This document shows, piece after piece, positions 22,768-32,952 of a stretch of 64,000 nucleotides of DNA. How positions within the stretch are numbered: position 1 is the first letter of the stretch; every line of letters starts with the position of its first letter. A program made the translations under genes and the position numbers. The notes beneath the pieces were generated by a model. That model was not told the origin of the DNA. It worked only from the letters and a program-made list of their open reading frames with translations, and ran no database searches. The stretch is from Jacaranda mimosifolia (lineage: Eukaryota > Streptophyta > Magnoliopsida > Lamiales > Bignoniaceae): contig CM032131.1 of NCBI GenBank assembly GCA_018894105.1, forward strand, positions 5,668,501-5,732,500. Reading direction: 5' to 3'.

Positions 22768-23153
22768 TGATATGGGATGGCCCAATAGGCTTGGCCCGAA
22801 GGCCACAGACTCGAGGGTGTAGCATCAGGCCCATCTCATCATTAGGGCCCAATTGTGCTGCCGATTTCAGATGACCCAAGTCGACCAAACAGGTCGATCT
22901 CTTGTACCCCTTCTTAATGGGTGCAATAATTCAACCAGTCTGCAAACTGGAGCCACTGCTTGACCCTTAGACCGTGACGCTCAAACACCTCTTACGCTAC
23001 GTGTCAACCCATCGTAAGATTCACTATATCACCGACCAAGGAGGTTGACTCATTGCAGAATCAACTATCTCCTGTATTAAATGTCCAGACAGGCAACACG
23101 CCTCCGTATTAAAGGCATGTTCCGCTTCAGTACCGCCCATACTATCGCCCTGG
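22768..23153 (+). repeat. 3' LTR of element A, first part
   Basis: It matches the 5' LTR from its first base to CATACTATCGCCCTGG, where element B interrupts it. The last five bases, CCTGG, are the target site of B. Confidence 0.92.
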
Positions 23154-23767
23154 TGTCAAGGGTCGCTCTCGCCATCGAACCCCTTGACCATCTATAGGGC
23201 ATCCGGGCCACCCCGATCGCCCCTCAACAACCTGCATCAATGAACTTGCACTCCAAAGAGTATCTACTGTGTCCTAGGTATAGGCCTTTTCTTTTGTTAT
23301 CACTATTGTACATATGTAGGCAGGATGCTGCCGTTTTTATTGTAATTTTTAGTTTTTCAGTATCTAGTGCTGTCACAATATTTTTCTTTTTTAAGCCTAT
23401 TGTAGGGGAAATGAGTATTTGAAGTTGAGTTGTACTGTGCAATGTTAGAGTCCTCCCTAACATCTAGCGCTCTAACGATTGTCGATATTGTACTATTGTT
23501 GTTATCAGTGAAATCAAGTTTTCTTTCCAAAGTGTTTCGGTGCGTGAGTGAGTACCATTGGGGATTGTGCCTCTAAAACGTCCTAGCATGGGTGCAATTG
23601 CAATACACAATCACCCAATAGCTATCGAGATTTGGCGATTACTAAGATCTTAACAATTATCGAGACGATTGACAATTGTTGTATTTCGACAGACATAGTT
23701 GGCGTGTGGCAAGCTACTGGCTGCATAGTGTGCAGTTTCCTCGTTACTTGAGAAGCGCCCTGTGACA
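23154..23767 (+). repeat. 5' LTR of element B
   Basis: 614 bp with TGTCA...TGACA ends; its counterpart is at 28455-29069. Confidence 0.94.
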
Positions 23768-23769
23768 GG

Positions 23770-23781
23770 TGGTATCAGAGC
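23770..23781 (+). promoter_or_regulatory. Primer binding site of element B
   Basis: TGGTATCAGAGC, complementary to the 3' end of initiator methionine tRNA, the usual primer of plant chromoviruses, begins two bases after the LTR. Confidence 0.93.
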
Positions 23782-23840
23782 CTCGGCTCTTGATCTACTA
23801 GCCGAGGTAAATAGCGTTAGAACTTGCAGCTTCCGCAAAT

Positions 23841-25024
23841 ATGGTGGGGCAAGAGAATAAAGCCCTAAGACAGGTTGGTACTACAAAATAGCACTTAGAC
23901 ACACTAGAGGACGAGAATTCCATGCTACAATTTATGGTTGAGACCTTAGAAGATAAGGTCGAAGGACTAAAAGCGGAGATCACGGATTTCCATGCTCAAC
24001 TGGGTGAGAGTAGAGATGTCTGCCAGGCCCTGACGGGGGCCCTGAGGGAAAATAATACAGCTGATTTGAGATGGGAAATGGAATCAATGTCGATTTAGAT
24101 TGGCTTGCTCTAGAGAGCGATGAGTAATGGGCCTGCCATTGCTTCGGACCCAATGGCCAGGCTTTGGATACCAGAGCCTAGAGTTTATGGGGGTGCAAGA
24201 GATGCAGAGGAGGTCGAGAACTCTCTGTTTGACATGGAACAGTACTTCCTTGCTGCTAACATTGAGGATGAGGCAAGGAAAGTGGCGACCGCTACCATGT
24301 ATTTAACGGGAGATGCAAAACTATGGTGGTAGACCAAATATACAGATATCCAGGCGTGGTGGGTGCGTATGGATACATGGGATCAGCTCCAGAGAGTAAT
24401 CAGGCAGCAGTTCTTCCCGAAGAATGTCGAGTATAATGCCAGGCGGGCCTTACGAGATCTGAAGCATACAACCTCCATTAGGGAGTATGTGAAAGCTTTT
24501 TCTACCCACAAGCTAGACATAACGGATATGTCCAAGAAGGATAAGCTTTTCACATTTTTGGAGGGATTGAAATCGTGGGCACGTGCAGAGCTACAGCGCC
24601 AAAAAGTGGCAATTTTGAATACTGCTACAGGAACAGCTGAGCAGTTAATGGATTATAATTCAGAGCCTCGAAAGGAGAAACTAACAACCTCCAACCCTAA
24701 TCAGTCAAAAGAGGACGGGGCAAAATCATTCAGGCCGAGTCTGAGCAAAGGTAAGGGAAAGAGACAATCCCACACCCAAGGGAGCTCACAGGCGAGTTCT
24801 AATAAGGTGAAACTAGAGAACAAGTAGGAAGCACCGTAGAAGAGCAATGGATGTTTCCTCTGTGGTGGTCCACACCGGATGAAAGATTGTCCGAAGCAGC
24901 ATCTACTGAATGCTTTGGCGAGCCTTACAGAGGTGGGGAAGGTGCTTAAGCAAGTTGAGACTCAGGCTTCTACTACTGGGGAGCAAAAGTCGGATGAGTG
25001 CAAGGACAACCTTGGGGCCATTTC
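23841..25024 (+). pseudogene. gag: gag of element B
   Basis: From ATG at 23841 the frame continues through in-frame stops near 23889, 24096, 24330, 24825 and others. The capsid domain spans about 24160-24620: RVYGGARDAEEVENSLFDME, ATATMYLTGDAKLWW, then VEYNARRALRDLKHTTSIRE and LFTFLEGLKSWARAELQ. A CCHC zinc knuckle, CFLCGGPHRMKDC, lies at about 24850-24890 and is complete. The stop at 24330-24332 falls in the conserved LWW(R)T motif. The protein would package element RNA; it is not functional here. Confidence 0.9.
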
Positions 25025-25139
25025 ATAGTGGTGGAATATAATTTCACAGGTGGCAGCTAAAAGAATAGTGCCACCAAGGCCAGTAAAGTTGCACCAGCCC
25101 TAGCTAAGAGCCAACTAGTGGAGGAATCAGCCTCGAAAC

Positions 25140-26530
25140 TATAGAAAGAAAGGGCTGATGTTCATTGATGTCAAGATCAATGGCAAGACCCACAACTACC
25201 TAGCAAGTGCCGAAATGAAGAGACTCGGACTTGTACTAGAGAAAGGAGTTGGATAGGTAAAAGCTATTAATTCAGCTGCTCAGCCAGTTGTAGGAGTGGC
25301 CAAATCTATGCTCATCAAGGTAGGGCCATTCAAAGGGAGGACCAATCTTTCAGTGGTCATAATGGATGATTTCAAGCTTATCTTTGGGCTTGAATTTCTA
25401 CGAGACATAAGGATAGTGGTGATGCTGCACGTGGATTCATTGATAATGATGGGAAGCAAGTCATGCATCATACCTATATTGACCAGGAAGCTAAGGGATA
25501 AAAATCTCTCAGCTATTCAGTTTGAGAAGGGTTGCAAACAAAATGAGCAGCCATTCTTGTGCACCCTTCACTTTGAGGAGATAGAGGAGGCATCGAGGCC
25601 AATCCCTGGTGTGATTAAGGAGCTCTTGCGGGAGTTTGAGGATGTGATGCCATATGAACCGCCTTAAAAGCTACCGCCAAAGAGAGCAGCAGATCATGAG
25701 ATTAAGTTGGTGCTGGGTACCAAACCTTCTGCTCGGGCGCCATATTGGATGTCGCAACCTAAGCTTGAGGAGCTTAGGAAGCAATTGAAGGAGATGCTGG
25801 AGTATGGGATCATCAAGCCCACTAAGTCACCGTATGGAGCCCTTGTATTATTCCAGAAGAAGACTGATGGGTCCTTATGAATGTGCTATGACTACCGGGC
25901 ATTGAACAAAATCACAATAAAGAACAAGTATCCTATACCGCTTGTGGCTGATTGCTGTGACCGACTTAGACGGGCAAAATACTTTACAAAGATTGATCTA
26001 AGGTCGAGTTACTGGCAAGTTCGGATCAAGGAGGGGGACGAGGCAAAGACTCAGTGGTCAGGAGGTATAGGGCCTTTGAGTTTCTAGTCATGCTTTTCGG
26101 CCTGACAAATGCCCCAGTAACCTTCAGCACGTTGATGAACCAGGTACTCCATGGCTTTCTAGATGAGTTTGTGGTGGTGTACTTGGATGATATTGTGGTG
26201 TATAGTGGGACCTTAGCCGAACATTTAGAGCATTTGCAAAATATTTTCACTCGACTCCGAGAGCATGAACTGTATGCCAAGCTGTTGAAGTGTTCATTTG
26301 CTCAGGAGAAAATTCATTTCTTAGGTCACATCATGGAGCGAGGGAGAATTCGTATGGACCCAAAGAAAGTACAGGCTATTCAGGAGTGGCAGCCTCTCGG
26401 GAATGTCCATGAGGTGTGGTTGTTTCTTGGGTTGGTAAACTATTATTGTAAATTTGTGAAGGGCTACTCTAAAATAGCACGACCCCTCACCGACCTCATG
26501 AAGAAGACAGAGTCTTGGAATTGAACAACC
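25140..26530 (+). pseudogene. Protease and reverse transcriptase of element B
   Basis: 25296-25667 is open and covers the C-terminal part of the protease domain (VVIMDDFKLIFGLEFLRD) and the linker KELLREFEDVMPYEPP. RT follows: [76 protein letters not shown] small deletion near 26050 shifts the frame, and the next block runs 26054-26524 with the catalytic YLDDI at 26180-26194. In-frame stops interrupt at 25665, 25878 and 26522. The protease region upstream of 25296 is degraded and I could not see its catalytic Asp. Confidence 0.92.
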
Positions 26531-27072
26531 CAATGCCAAGCAGCGTTCGAGGTACTGAAGAGAGTTATGATGTTGGATCCTATGTTGGCCCTCCCGAACT
26601 TAATGAAGATATTCAAAGCGGAGACTGATGCTTCAGACTTTTCTCTTGGAGGAGTTCTAATTCAGGATGGGCATCATGTTGCTTTTGAGAGCTGGAAGTT
26701 GAAGGAAGCAGAGATGCGCTACTCAGCACATGAAAAGGAATTTCTAGTTGTAGTTTACTGTCTTAAACTATAGCGGCATTACTTGTTGGGCTCTCTTTTG
26801 TGGTCAGGACAGACAATACTGTAGCCAGCCATTTTATGAGCCAGTCCAAACAGACCAGTAAGCAAGCATGGTGGCAAGAGTTGTTGGCAGAGTTTAACTT
26901 TTCCTTGGAGTATCGTGCCGATGCGAGCAATCATGTGGCAGACGCCCTGAGCCAGAGGGCGGATCATACGAGGATGGTGGCCACTTTGTCCTCGAGTGTA
27001 GCTACCAATTTCTATGAAGGACCGAATATGGGTGCTCTTACCGAAAGGTCCTGTAGGGCAGTATTTGGTTGA
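26531..27072 (+). pseudogene. RNase H of element B
   Basis: FKAETDASDFSLGGVLIQDG (26599 on) holds the first catalytic Asp motif, and YSAHEKEFLVVVYCLKL the Glu motif. After a frameshift near 26790, VRTDNTVASHFM holds the second Asp motif and ASNHVADALSQRAD the last acidic motif. All four motif regions survive but lie in two frames. Confidence 0.92.
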
Positions 27073-28260
27073 TCTTGTCGAGAAGGGCAAAACTCGACAG
27101 TTTTGTATGGTTGGAAGACTCTTGATGACCAAAGAAAATCGCATATATATTCCTAAAGGCGGGGACCTAAGGAAATCATTGATTTCGGAATGCCATGACA
27201 CTCTTTGGGCGGGACACCCAGGAGCATAGCACTTATGCCTTGGTGCACATATCGTATTATTAGCCGCAGATGCGGGATAATATTGAGACATATATTCGTA
27301 CTTGTTTGGTTTGCCAGCAGGACAAGTTGGACCATCAGAAGAAACTAGGCTTGTTGGAGCCACTTCATATTCCCCACCGACCTTAGGAGAGCATATATAT
27401 GGATTATATCATTAGGTTGCCTAAGGTGGGAGATTTAGGGACTATCATTGTCATGGTAGAGACAATGATAGACTGGTTCTCTAAGTATGCTACTTTTATT
27501 GCAGCCCTTAAATATATTACAACAAAAGGGACGGCTCATCTCTTCTTCAAGCATATTGTTAAGTATTGGAGACTACCAAAGGATATTGTCAGTGATTGAG
27601 ACTCTTGGTTTACTGGTAGCTTTTGGACCGTGCTCTTCAAACTCCTTGGGTCCAAGCTGAATATGAGCTCAAGCTATCATCTACAGTTTGACGGCCAGAC
27701 CAAACACTTTAATTCCATGTTGGAGGAATATCTTTGACACTTTGTGAGCGGCTCTCAGAAGGATTGGGTAAAGCTCTTGGATGTTGCTCAACTATGCTTC
27801 AACGCCTAGAAATGCCCCACCACCAATAAGAGTGCTTTTGAGATTGTAACTGGGCAGCAACTGCTACTCCCACACAATTTAGACTCCCCGTAGGGTGCGC
27901 GATCTCCTCTTGCACAGAGTTTTCTCGCAGGAATGGAAACATAATGTTGATTTAGCCCGAAACTTCCTCGAGAAAGCTCAGAAGTGGATGAAAAAGCATG
28001 CAGATCAGAATCGCCACTTCAATGAATTCTAAGTAGGAGATATGGTATTGGTGAAGGTCCCTAATCCGAGACAATCGAAAGCAGCAAGGGGGAGAGACCC
28101 TCGCTTGATGTAGAAGTACATTGGACCGTTGTCTATCATTAAATGCATCAGGAAGTTAGCCTACAAGATAGCATTGCCTGACTGGTGAAAAATTCATAAT
28201 GTCCTCCATGTGAGCCAACTTAAGCCCTATCATGCAAATTAGGAGAATGCATCCCGCAAT
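27073..28260 (+). pseudogene. Integrase of element B
   Basis: The zinc-binding part includes ECHDTLWAGHPGA (27188 on) and, in another frame, CLVCQQDKVDHQKK (27303 on). Core: MDYIIRLPKVGDLGTIIVMV (27399 on), then an unusual in-frame TMID insertion where VDRFSKY is normal, followed by WFSKYATF. DIVSD (about 27583) holds the second Asp, then TGA replaces the usual Arg codon (27597-27599). The Glu block appears as FNSMLEEYL (27710 on). The C-terminal GDMVLVKVPN and YIGPLSIIK motifs follow. It is dead through stops and shifts. Confidence 0.9.
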
Positions 28261-28454
28261 AGATCCAGTTGCCTATAGTTGACGTTGACAAAGAAAGAGA
28301 AGAGGGTGGTGGAAGTAATCTTAAATCACCGAGTAACCAGCAGCGAGGAGAACACTTGGGAGCAGGTGACAGGCCTTAGGGCATTCCAACCTCTGCTAGA
28401 GGCATATCAAACCTCAGTGTCCCTGAGGACGTCGCCATCTCAGGTGGGGGAGAA
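28261..28454 (+). pseudogene. Chromodomain remnant of element B
   Basis: The frame from 28279 reads VVEVILNHRVTSSEENTWEQ, then FQPLLEAYQ. A chromovirus chromodomain normally has about 20 residues between NHRVT and ENTWE, including the aromatic YLVKW block; these are missing here with the frame intact. The domain targets integration to marked chromatin, so this copy lacks its core. A GGTGGGGGAGAA polypurine tract (28443-28454) precedes the 3' LTR. Confidence 0.75.
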
Positions 28455-29069
28455 TGTCAAGGGTCGCTCTAGCCATCGGGCCCCTCGACCGGCTACAAGG
28501 CTCCGGGCCACCCCGGTCTCCCCTCAACAGCTTGCATCAACGGACTTGCACTCTAAGGAGTATCTACTGTGTCCTAGGTGTAGGCCTTTTCTTTTGTTTT
28601 CACTATTGTACATATGTAGGCAGGATGCTACTGTTTTGTTGAAATTTTTAGCTTTTCAGTATTTAGTGTTGTCACAAAGTTTTTCTTTTTTAAGCCTATT
28701 ATAGGGGGGAATAAGTATTTGAAACTGAGTTGTACTGTGCATTGTTAGAGTCCCCCCAATGTCTAGCATTGCTCTAACGATTGTTGATATTGTACTATTG
28801 TTGTTATCAATGAAATCGAGTTTTCTTTCCAAAGCGTTTTGGCGTGTGAGTGAGTACCGTTAGGGATTGTGCCTCTAAAACATCTCAGTGTGGGCATGAA
28901 TGCGACACACAATCACCTAATGGCTATCGAGATTTGGCGGTTACTAAGCTCTTAACAATTACCGAGATAATTGACAATTGTTGTATTTCAGCGGATGTAG
29001 TTGGCGTGTGGCAAGCTACTAGCTGCATAGTGCGTAGTTTCCTCGTTACTTGAGAATCACCATGTGACA
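28455..29069 (+). repeat. 3' LTR of element B
   Basis: 615 bp, TGTCAAGGGTCGC...TGTGACA, collinear with 23154-23767. It also contains short open frames shared with the 5' LTR, which are not genes. Confidence 0.94.
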
Positions 29070-29488
29070 CTTGGGCAGGAGACGCTCTTACAGCTACTAT
29101 TCTGCCCATGAAACCTGGTGATACTATTACCTGAAATAGTGCAGGAATAACAGATGACCTAAAGCCCCTCATACAAGGACAAGGACCCTCCGTACATGTT
29201 AGGGGGATCACAGACAAATCCCTTACCAGGAGAAGGCTATAAATACCCCTTCTCCAGCCTTACTAAAGGTATGGCATTCTCTGTACAAAGCCCATACTCT
29301 GCTGCTCATTATATCTAGTCAACCCCGTACTGACTTGAGCGTCGGAGTGCCTTAGTCGAGGTCACCTCGGCTAGCTGTTTGCTCGTGATTTTAGGACTCA
29401 ATCCAACTACATCAAGAGCTCGACCAGAGAGGTCGAACCTTTCAAAATTATCACCAGATCCAGTTATAACCGATTTTCACCCTTATCA
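29070..29488 (+). repeat. 3' LTR of element A, second part
   Basis: It resumes at GGGCAGGAGACGC and carries the TATAAATA box (29238-29245). It ends CCCTTATCA at 29488, directly followed by TATAT. With the first part it totals about 800 bp, equal to the 5' LTR. Confidence 0.92.
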
Positions 29489-31330
29489 TATATATATCCA
29501 ATACATGGACTATTATATATAGTTAGTAGGCCCAAATGTATCATATTATATACTAACTTGGATTAATTAAGTTTATTAAAGAATGTGAACCCCAACTTGA
29601 GGATTTTTAAATATTTGGGACCTAAGTATTGACATTGAGGTTAATTATGTTGAATGGGCTAGTGTTGTTAAATTGGGAATGATGTAAGAGGATAAACATA
29701 TAACTAAGGACTAGATTACATTCTATTATTGGAATTGAAACAACCACATATCTGTAGTAATCACCTTAATTAGCACATTTCGTACCGATAGAACTGATCG
29801 AACTCTAATTACTGTATTAGTTCATTAATTAGTGATTTTAGGACTGTTAATAGTATGATTATGCGTATTAAGAATCAAAGGAGGATTTTAATGGTAAAAA
29901 TACACTTCTGTTTAGGTGATGAAAAAATGGGTCCTGCTGACCAGTAAGATTGTTAACTATGATTGCTTTATCTGAGAACTACGAAGGTGAGCATCTGCTA
30001 ATCTGGCACTTTCTCATACCTATCTGTTATTATGATAAACCCCTGTGAAGGTTCCTATTTCTGTACTGTATTTTGATTTGTTGAAATCTGAGAATTGTTT
30101 GAGTTCTCAATTATTATCTATTATCTTATATGTACACCTCTATTAGGGTTATTGTTCGTTATTGATTTTGAATCCTGTCTATTATAGCACCTAGAACTCT
30201 TGCCTGTTATTTTACCATTTTGTTATTTGTTACTGTCTGTTATTTGTTCCATCCTGTATTGTCATATGTTGCCTTACCGACACATTTGTTATCCATTACA
30301 GCTTTAATTGGCCATCTTAGCTTATCTGAATTGTTTACAGGTATCGTTCTACCTTGTCGGCATTTCTATACTATTTTGTACTGTTATAGTTGCCTCATCA
30401 GCACGCTGGTTTAATTGAAATTTGTGGTGCGTCATACTGTCCGTATGGGCATCTACACAACTTGTTATATGTACGGAGATTTGTTGGGCCAAAAGCCAAT
30501 CATGGTGAGATGTTTGGTTATGTGGAGCACACCATGCAATCCGCATAGGTGTCAGCGATACGCTAAGCGGCCCACTTAAGTATCAGTAGCCCGCTAGGGA
30601 TTCCCCACTAAGTATCAGTGATGCGCCAGGGATTTCCCACAGGCATCAGCAATGCGCCATACGGTCCGTATGGGCATCTGCCATTTACCAAGCTATCACG
30701 TTTTGGTGAATCGGATATGCATAATATGTTTTAGGTTTGTATTACTTGATTCTATCCTGACTGTCTGAAGCCTGTTCCCAGAGCAATAAGGCAGGAGAGT
30801 TTCCTTTTTTGCTATTATTACTATCTAATTCTTGATATGTCTTGTTCTAAATGTTAAACTTGTGATTTGTTGAGCTGAATTTTCCTTGATAGATTTCTAC
30901 TGTTGTTGTTAAGTTCATCCCTTACTAAGTCTGTTCCCCCCCCCCCCCCGGTATCACTTGACTTTCTCAGACAGGTTTTGGTAAGGATCTCGTAATTGAG
31001 GCTTGGATGGAAGTACATACGTTTTGTAATAGAATAGGTGTTTAGATTTGTGTATGGATCACTTTTATGTTAAGTTGAAACTTGGAGATGTTGTGATATG
31101 TCAGACTTGAATTTATGGTTTATAGTAGGTATGAAATGATGAATGATGGAATCTATCATGGTATGTAATTTGTACTTTTGCAAGGTTTGCTTAGGTTGAA
31201 GCTTGTTGTTATTTCTGATAATTTTGAAAAAAAAAATCTGATTGGCTTATTGTTTGAATTATGGGATAAGTTTTAAGTCCGGACTGAGTGGCGCCTCACC
31301 TTAAGTGCTATCCCGAGAAGGGGCGCTACA
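29489..31330 (+). repeat. 3' part of the outer solo LTR
   Basis: No gene. It contains a short degenerate tandem repeat at 30540-30665, a run of 14 C at 30936-30949 and the terminal GGGCGCTACA. It is pyrimidine/T-rich around 30000-30400, like the R-U5 side of long LTRs. Confidence 0.8.
30540..30665 (+). repeat. Short degenerate tandem repeat (about 35 bp, about 4 copies)
   Basis: Copies of GTATCAGTGATGCGCCAGGG alternate with GATTTCCCACA-like words. The flanking phrase GGTCCGTATGGGCATCTGC at 30663 is echoed by TGTCCGTATGGGCATCTAC at about 30438. Confidence 0.7.
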
Positions 31331-31335
31331 GATTA

Positions 31336-32160
31336 TAAGATAAGGTATATTAGTATAATAAATATAAATAGGCCCGTTCTACATTTTATGAGTTTAATGA
31401 AAAAGTCATCTAAAGACAAGTCTAATTTAAGAGGTCCAAAATATATACGAAGGCATTTAATGGATTGGAGCCAAAAATAAATTAAAATTTACTACTGGTA
31501 GCCACTATTTGGATACAATGCACTCTCAACATACAATTAAAATTCACTATTAACCAGTTGAGGTTAAATGTACTTTATATGTTACCAACTAATTATAAAA
31601 AAATCGTTATTATTTCACTATTTAAATCCAATGACTCAAATTAAGTACTTAACTACTTTTATACATTCTTCATATAAAATATGTACAACAAGACTGCACC
31701 ATAGATTACTCCTACAAACTTTGACCGGAAATTTGGAAACAAAAACGATCTACTTACACTTATTAAAAAAAATAAAAAATAAATCGATCTACTTACTTAT
31801 TTGTGCGGTCAATAATTCTACTTTGGATGGATATCAGGACATAAAGTTTGATTTCGCTTTCAACAATATTTGGTGTCAGACTTATTTTTCCAAAAGTAGT
31901 GGAAATATGCTTGAAAAAATAATAATGTTTTGGTTATAAATTAGTAAGGTATAAAGTTCCATCAGTTATTGGTATTGATTGATTTAAAATTTTATTTTCT
32001 AAATAGAATTTATTTTATTAAAAAGATTATGGGTTTTTAAAAAAATAATTGAGTATATGTATCATTTAAACATATATAAGAAAAAGTTATATGCTTTGAA
32101 AGTTTTAAATAAAAAAAAAATGATATGATTCTTATACACTCGTGACAAAGTACATTAGCC

Positions 32161-32217
<57 letters not shown>

Positions 32218-32952
32218 TAATATGAGATCGTATTATATTACTTAAAATAAAACCTACTGTATATATATTTTCATTTCTTTTATATAAAGTGGATGATATA
32301 TATGTACGGATATGTTTTTCTTATATATTTATCTAAAATTTCATTATTTAAGAGACGTTTTTATATTATTTTATGAATGTATTGCTTGATTCCACTATAT
32401 GTAGATTAAATTGTTACTTTTCAAAAATTTCAGCTAAAATTATTGTTTTAATTTTTCAATATAATATCCTTAATTAATTTAATTCAACTTTTCTGATAGT
32501 CATTTTCCCAATTGTGTGCATGTGAAGATACATGTCCACAAAGCCAGAAAATATATGTTCACGTGTAGATTACTTGTCTGTTTTCATAAATTCGAGATAA
32601 ATTGAGCAATATATTCTTAGTTGTTTCATGTAATAATTTCTTAATATAAGCTACTTAATTAGAAAATCATGTACTAAATCGATCATGAATTTTTTTTTTA
32701 AAAAAAATTCATTACATAGATTTTTGTTAATCATTGATCTGTTTTTGTTTTCGAACATGTGTTCATTTTACAATTCCAAATTACACTCTATAATGTCAAA
32801 AAAATTATCATTTAATTCCACTTATAAAGATTATCAGTTCTCATATATTGTGCTAAAATTGTGTTATCAGACTTTTTGTTGTATTAAATCCTTAATGTAA
32901 GCTAAGTTAAGTTGATAATCATTATATTTATCAGATTGATTATGAAATTTTT
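31336..32952. other. AT-rich intergenic with a degenerate repeat shared elsewhere in the window
   Basis: No gene. 31796-32110 resembles 57170-57420 (ACTTTGGATGGA, GGTATAAAGTT). Phrases such as TATGTAGATTAAATTGTTA at about 32399 recur near 36556 and 58390. A microsatellite (AC)n(AT)n lies at 32162-32217. Confidence 0.55.
32162..32217. repeat. (AC)n(AT)n microsatellite
   Basis: About 18 AC units pass directly into about 10 AT units, the same composite type as at 12756-12809. Confidence 0.95.

Larger units (their letters stand above)
23154..29069 (+). mobile_element. Chromovirus (Ty3/gypsy) element B, nested in the 3' LTR of A
   Basis: LTRs of 614 and 615 bp run TGTCAAGGGTCGC...TGTGACA in direct orientation and enclose gag, protease, RT, RNase H, integrase and a chromodomain remnant. 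Flanks are CCTGG (23149-23153) and CTTGG (29070-29074), a 5-bp duplication with one change; element A's LTR rejoins exactly when B and one copy are removed. The LTRs differ at about 12-13% of positions by eye count. The primer site is of initiator-Met type. The pol wording and short LTRs suggest the Galadriel clade, an inference. gag and pol share one frame from 23841 to about 26050, broken only by stops. Confidence 0.93.
12810..29488 (+). mobile_element. Tat-lineage Ty3/gypsy element A (full length, defective)
   Basis: The element runs from TGATATGGGATAG to CCCTTATCA and is flanked by TATAT on both sides. Its order is 5' LTR, primer site, gag, protease, reverse transcriptase, RNase H, archaeal-type RNase H, integrase, 86-bp tandem repeats, antisense gene, polypurine tract and 3' LTR. 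The second RNase H between pol RNase H and integrase is the hallmark of the Tat lineage. The 3' LTR is interrupted by element B. Removing B leaves about 10.8 kb. The LTRs differ at roughly 15% of positions over the first 386 bp (counted by eye), so it is an old copy. Relatives in this window are C (58.8 kb on) and D (54-56.5 kb). Confidence 0.93.
12270..31330 (+). mobile_element. Solo LTR (Del/Tekay-like), split by a nested Tat element
   Basis: The outer ends are TGTAACACCCC (12270) and GGGCGCTACA (31330). The bases immediately outside are GATTA on both sides (12265-12269 and 31331-31335), a perfect 5-bp target duplication. Subtracting element A leaves about 2.38 kb with no gag or pol, so this is a solo LTR left by LTR-LTR recombination. 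The TGTAACACCCC start and gggg-tcaatt style body are typical of long LTRs of Del/Tekay chromoviruses; the clade is inferred. The 5' part is 12270-12809 and the 3' part 29489-31330. Confidence 0.85.

Noticed and set aside
23224..23463. Open frames in the LTRs of element B (also about 28.3-28.7 and 28.9-29.2 kb)
   Set aside because: They recur in both LTRs with the repeat itself and show no domain; LTR sequence, not genes.
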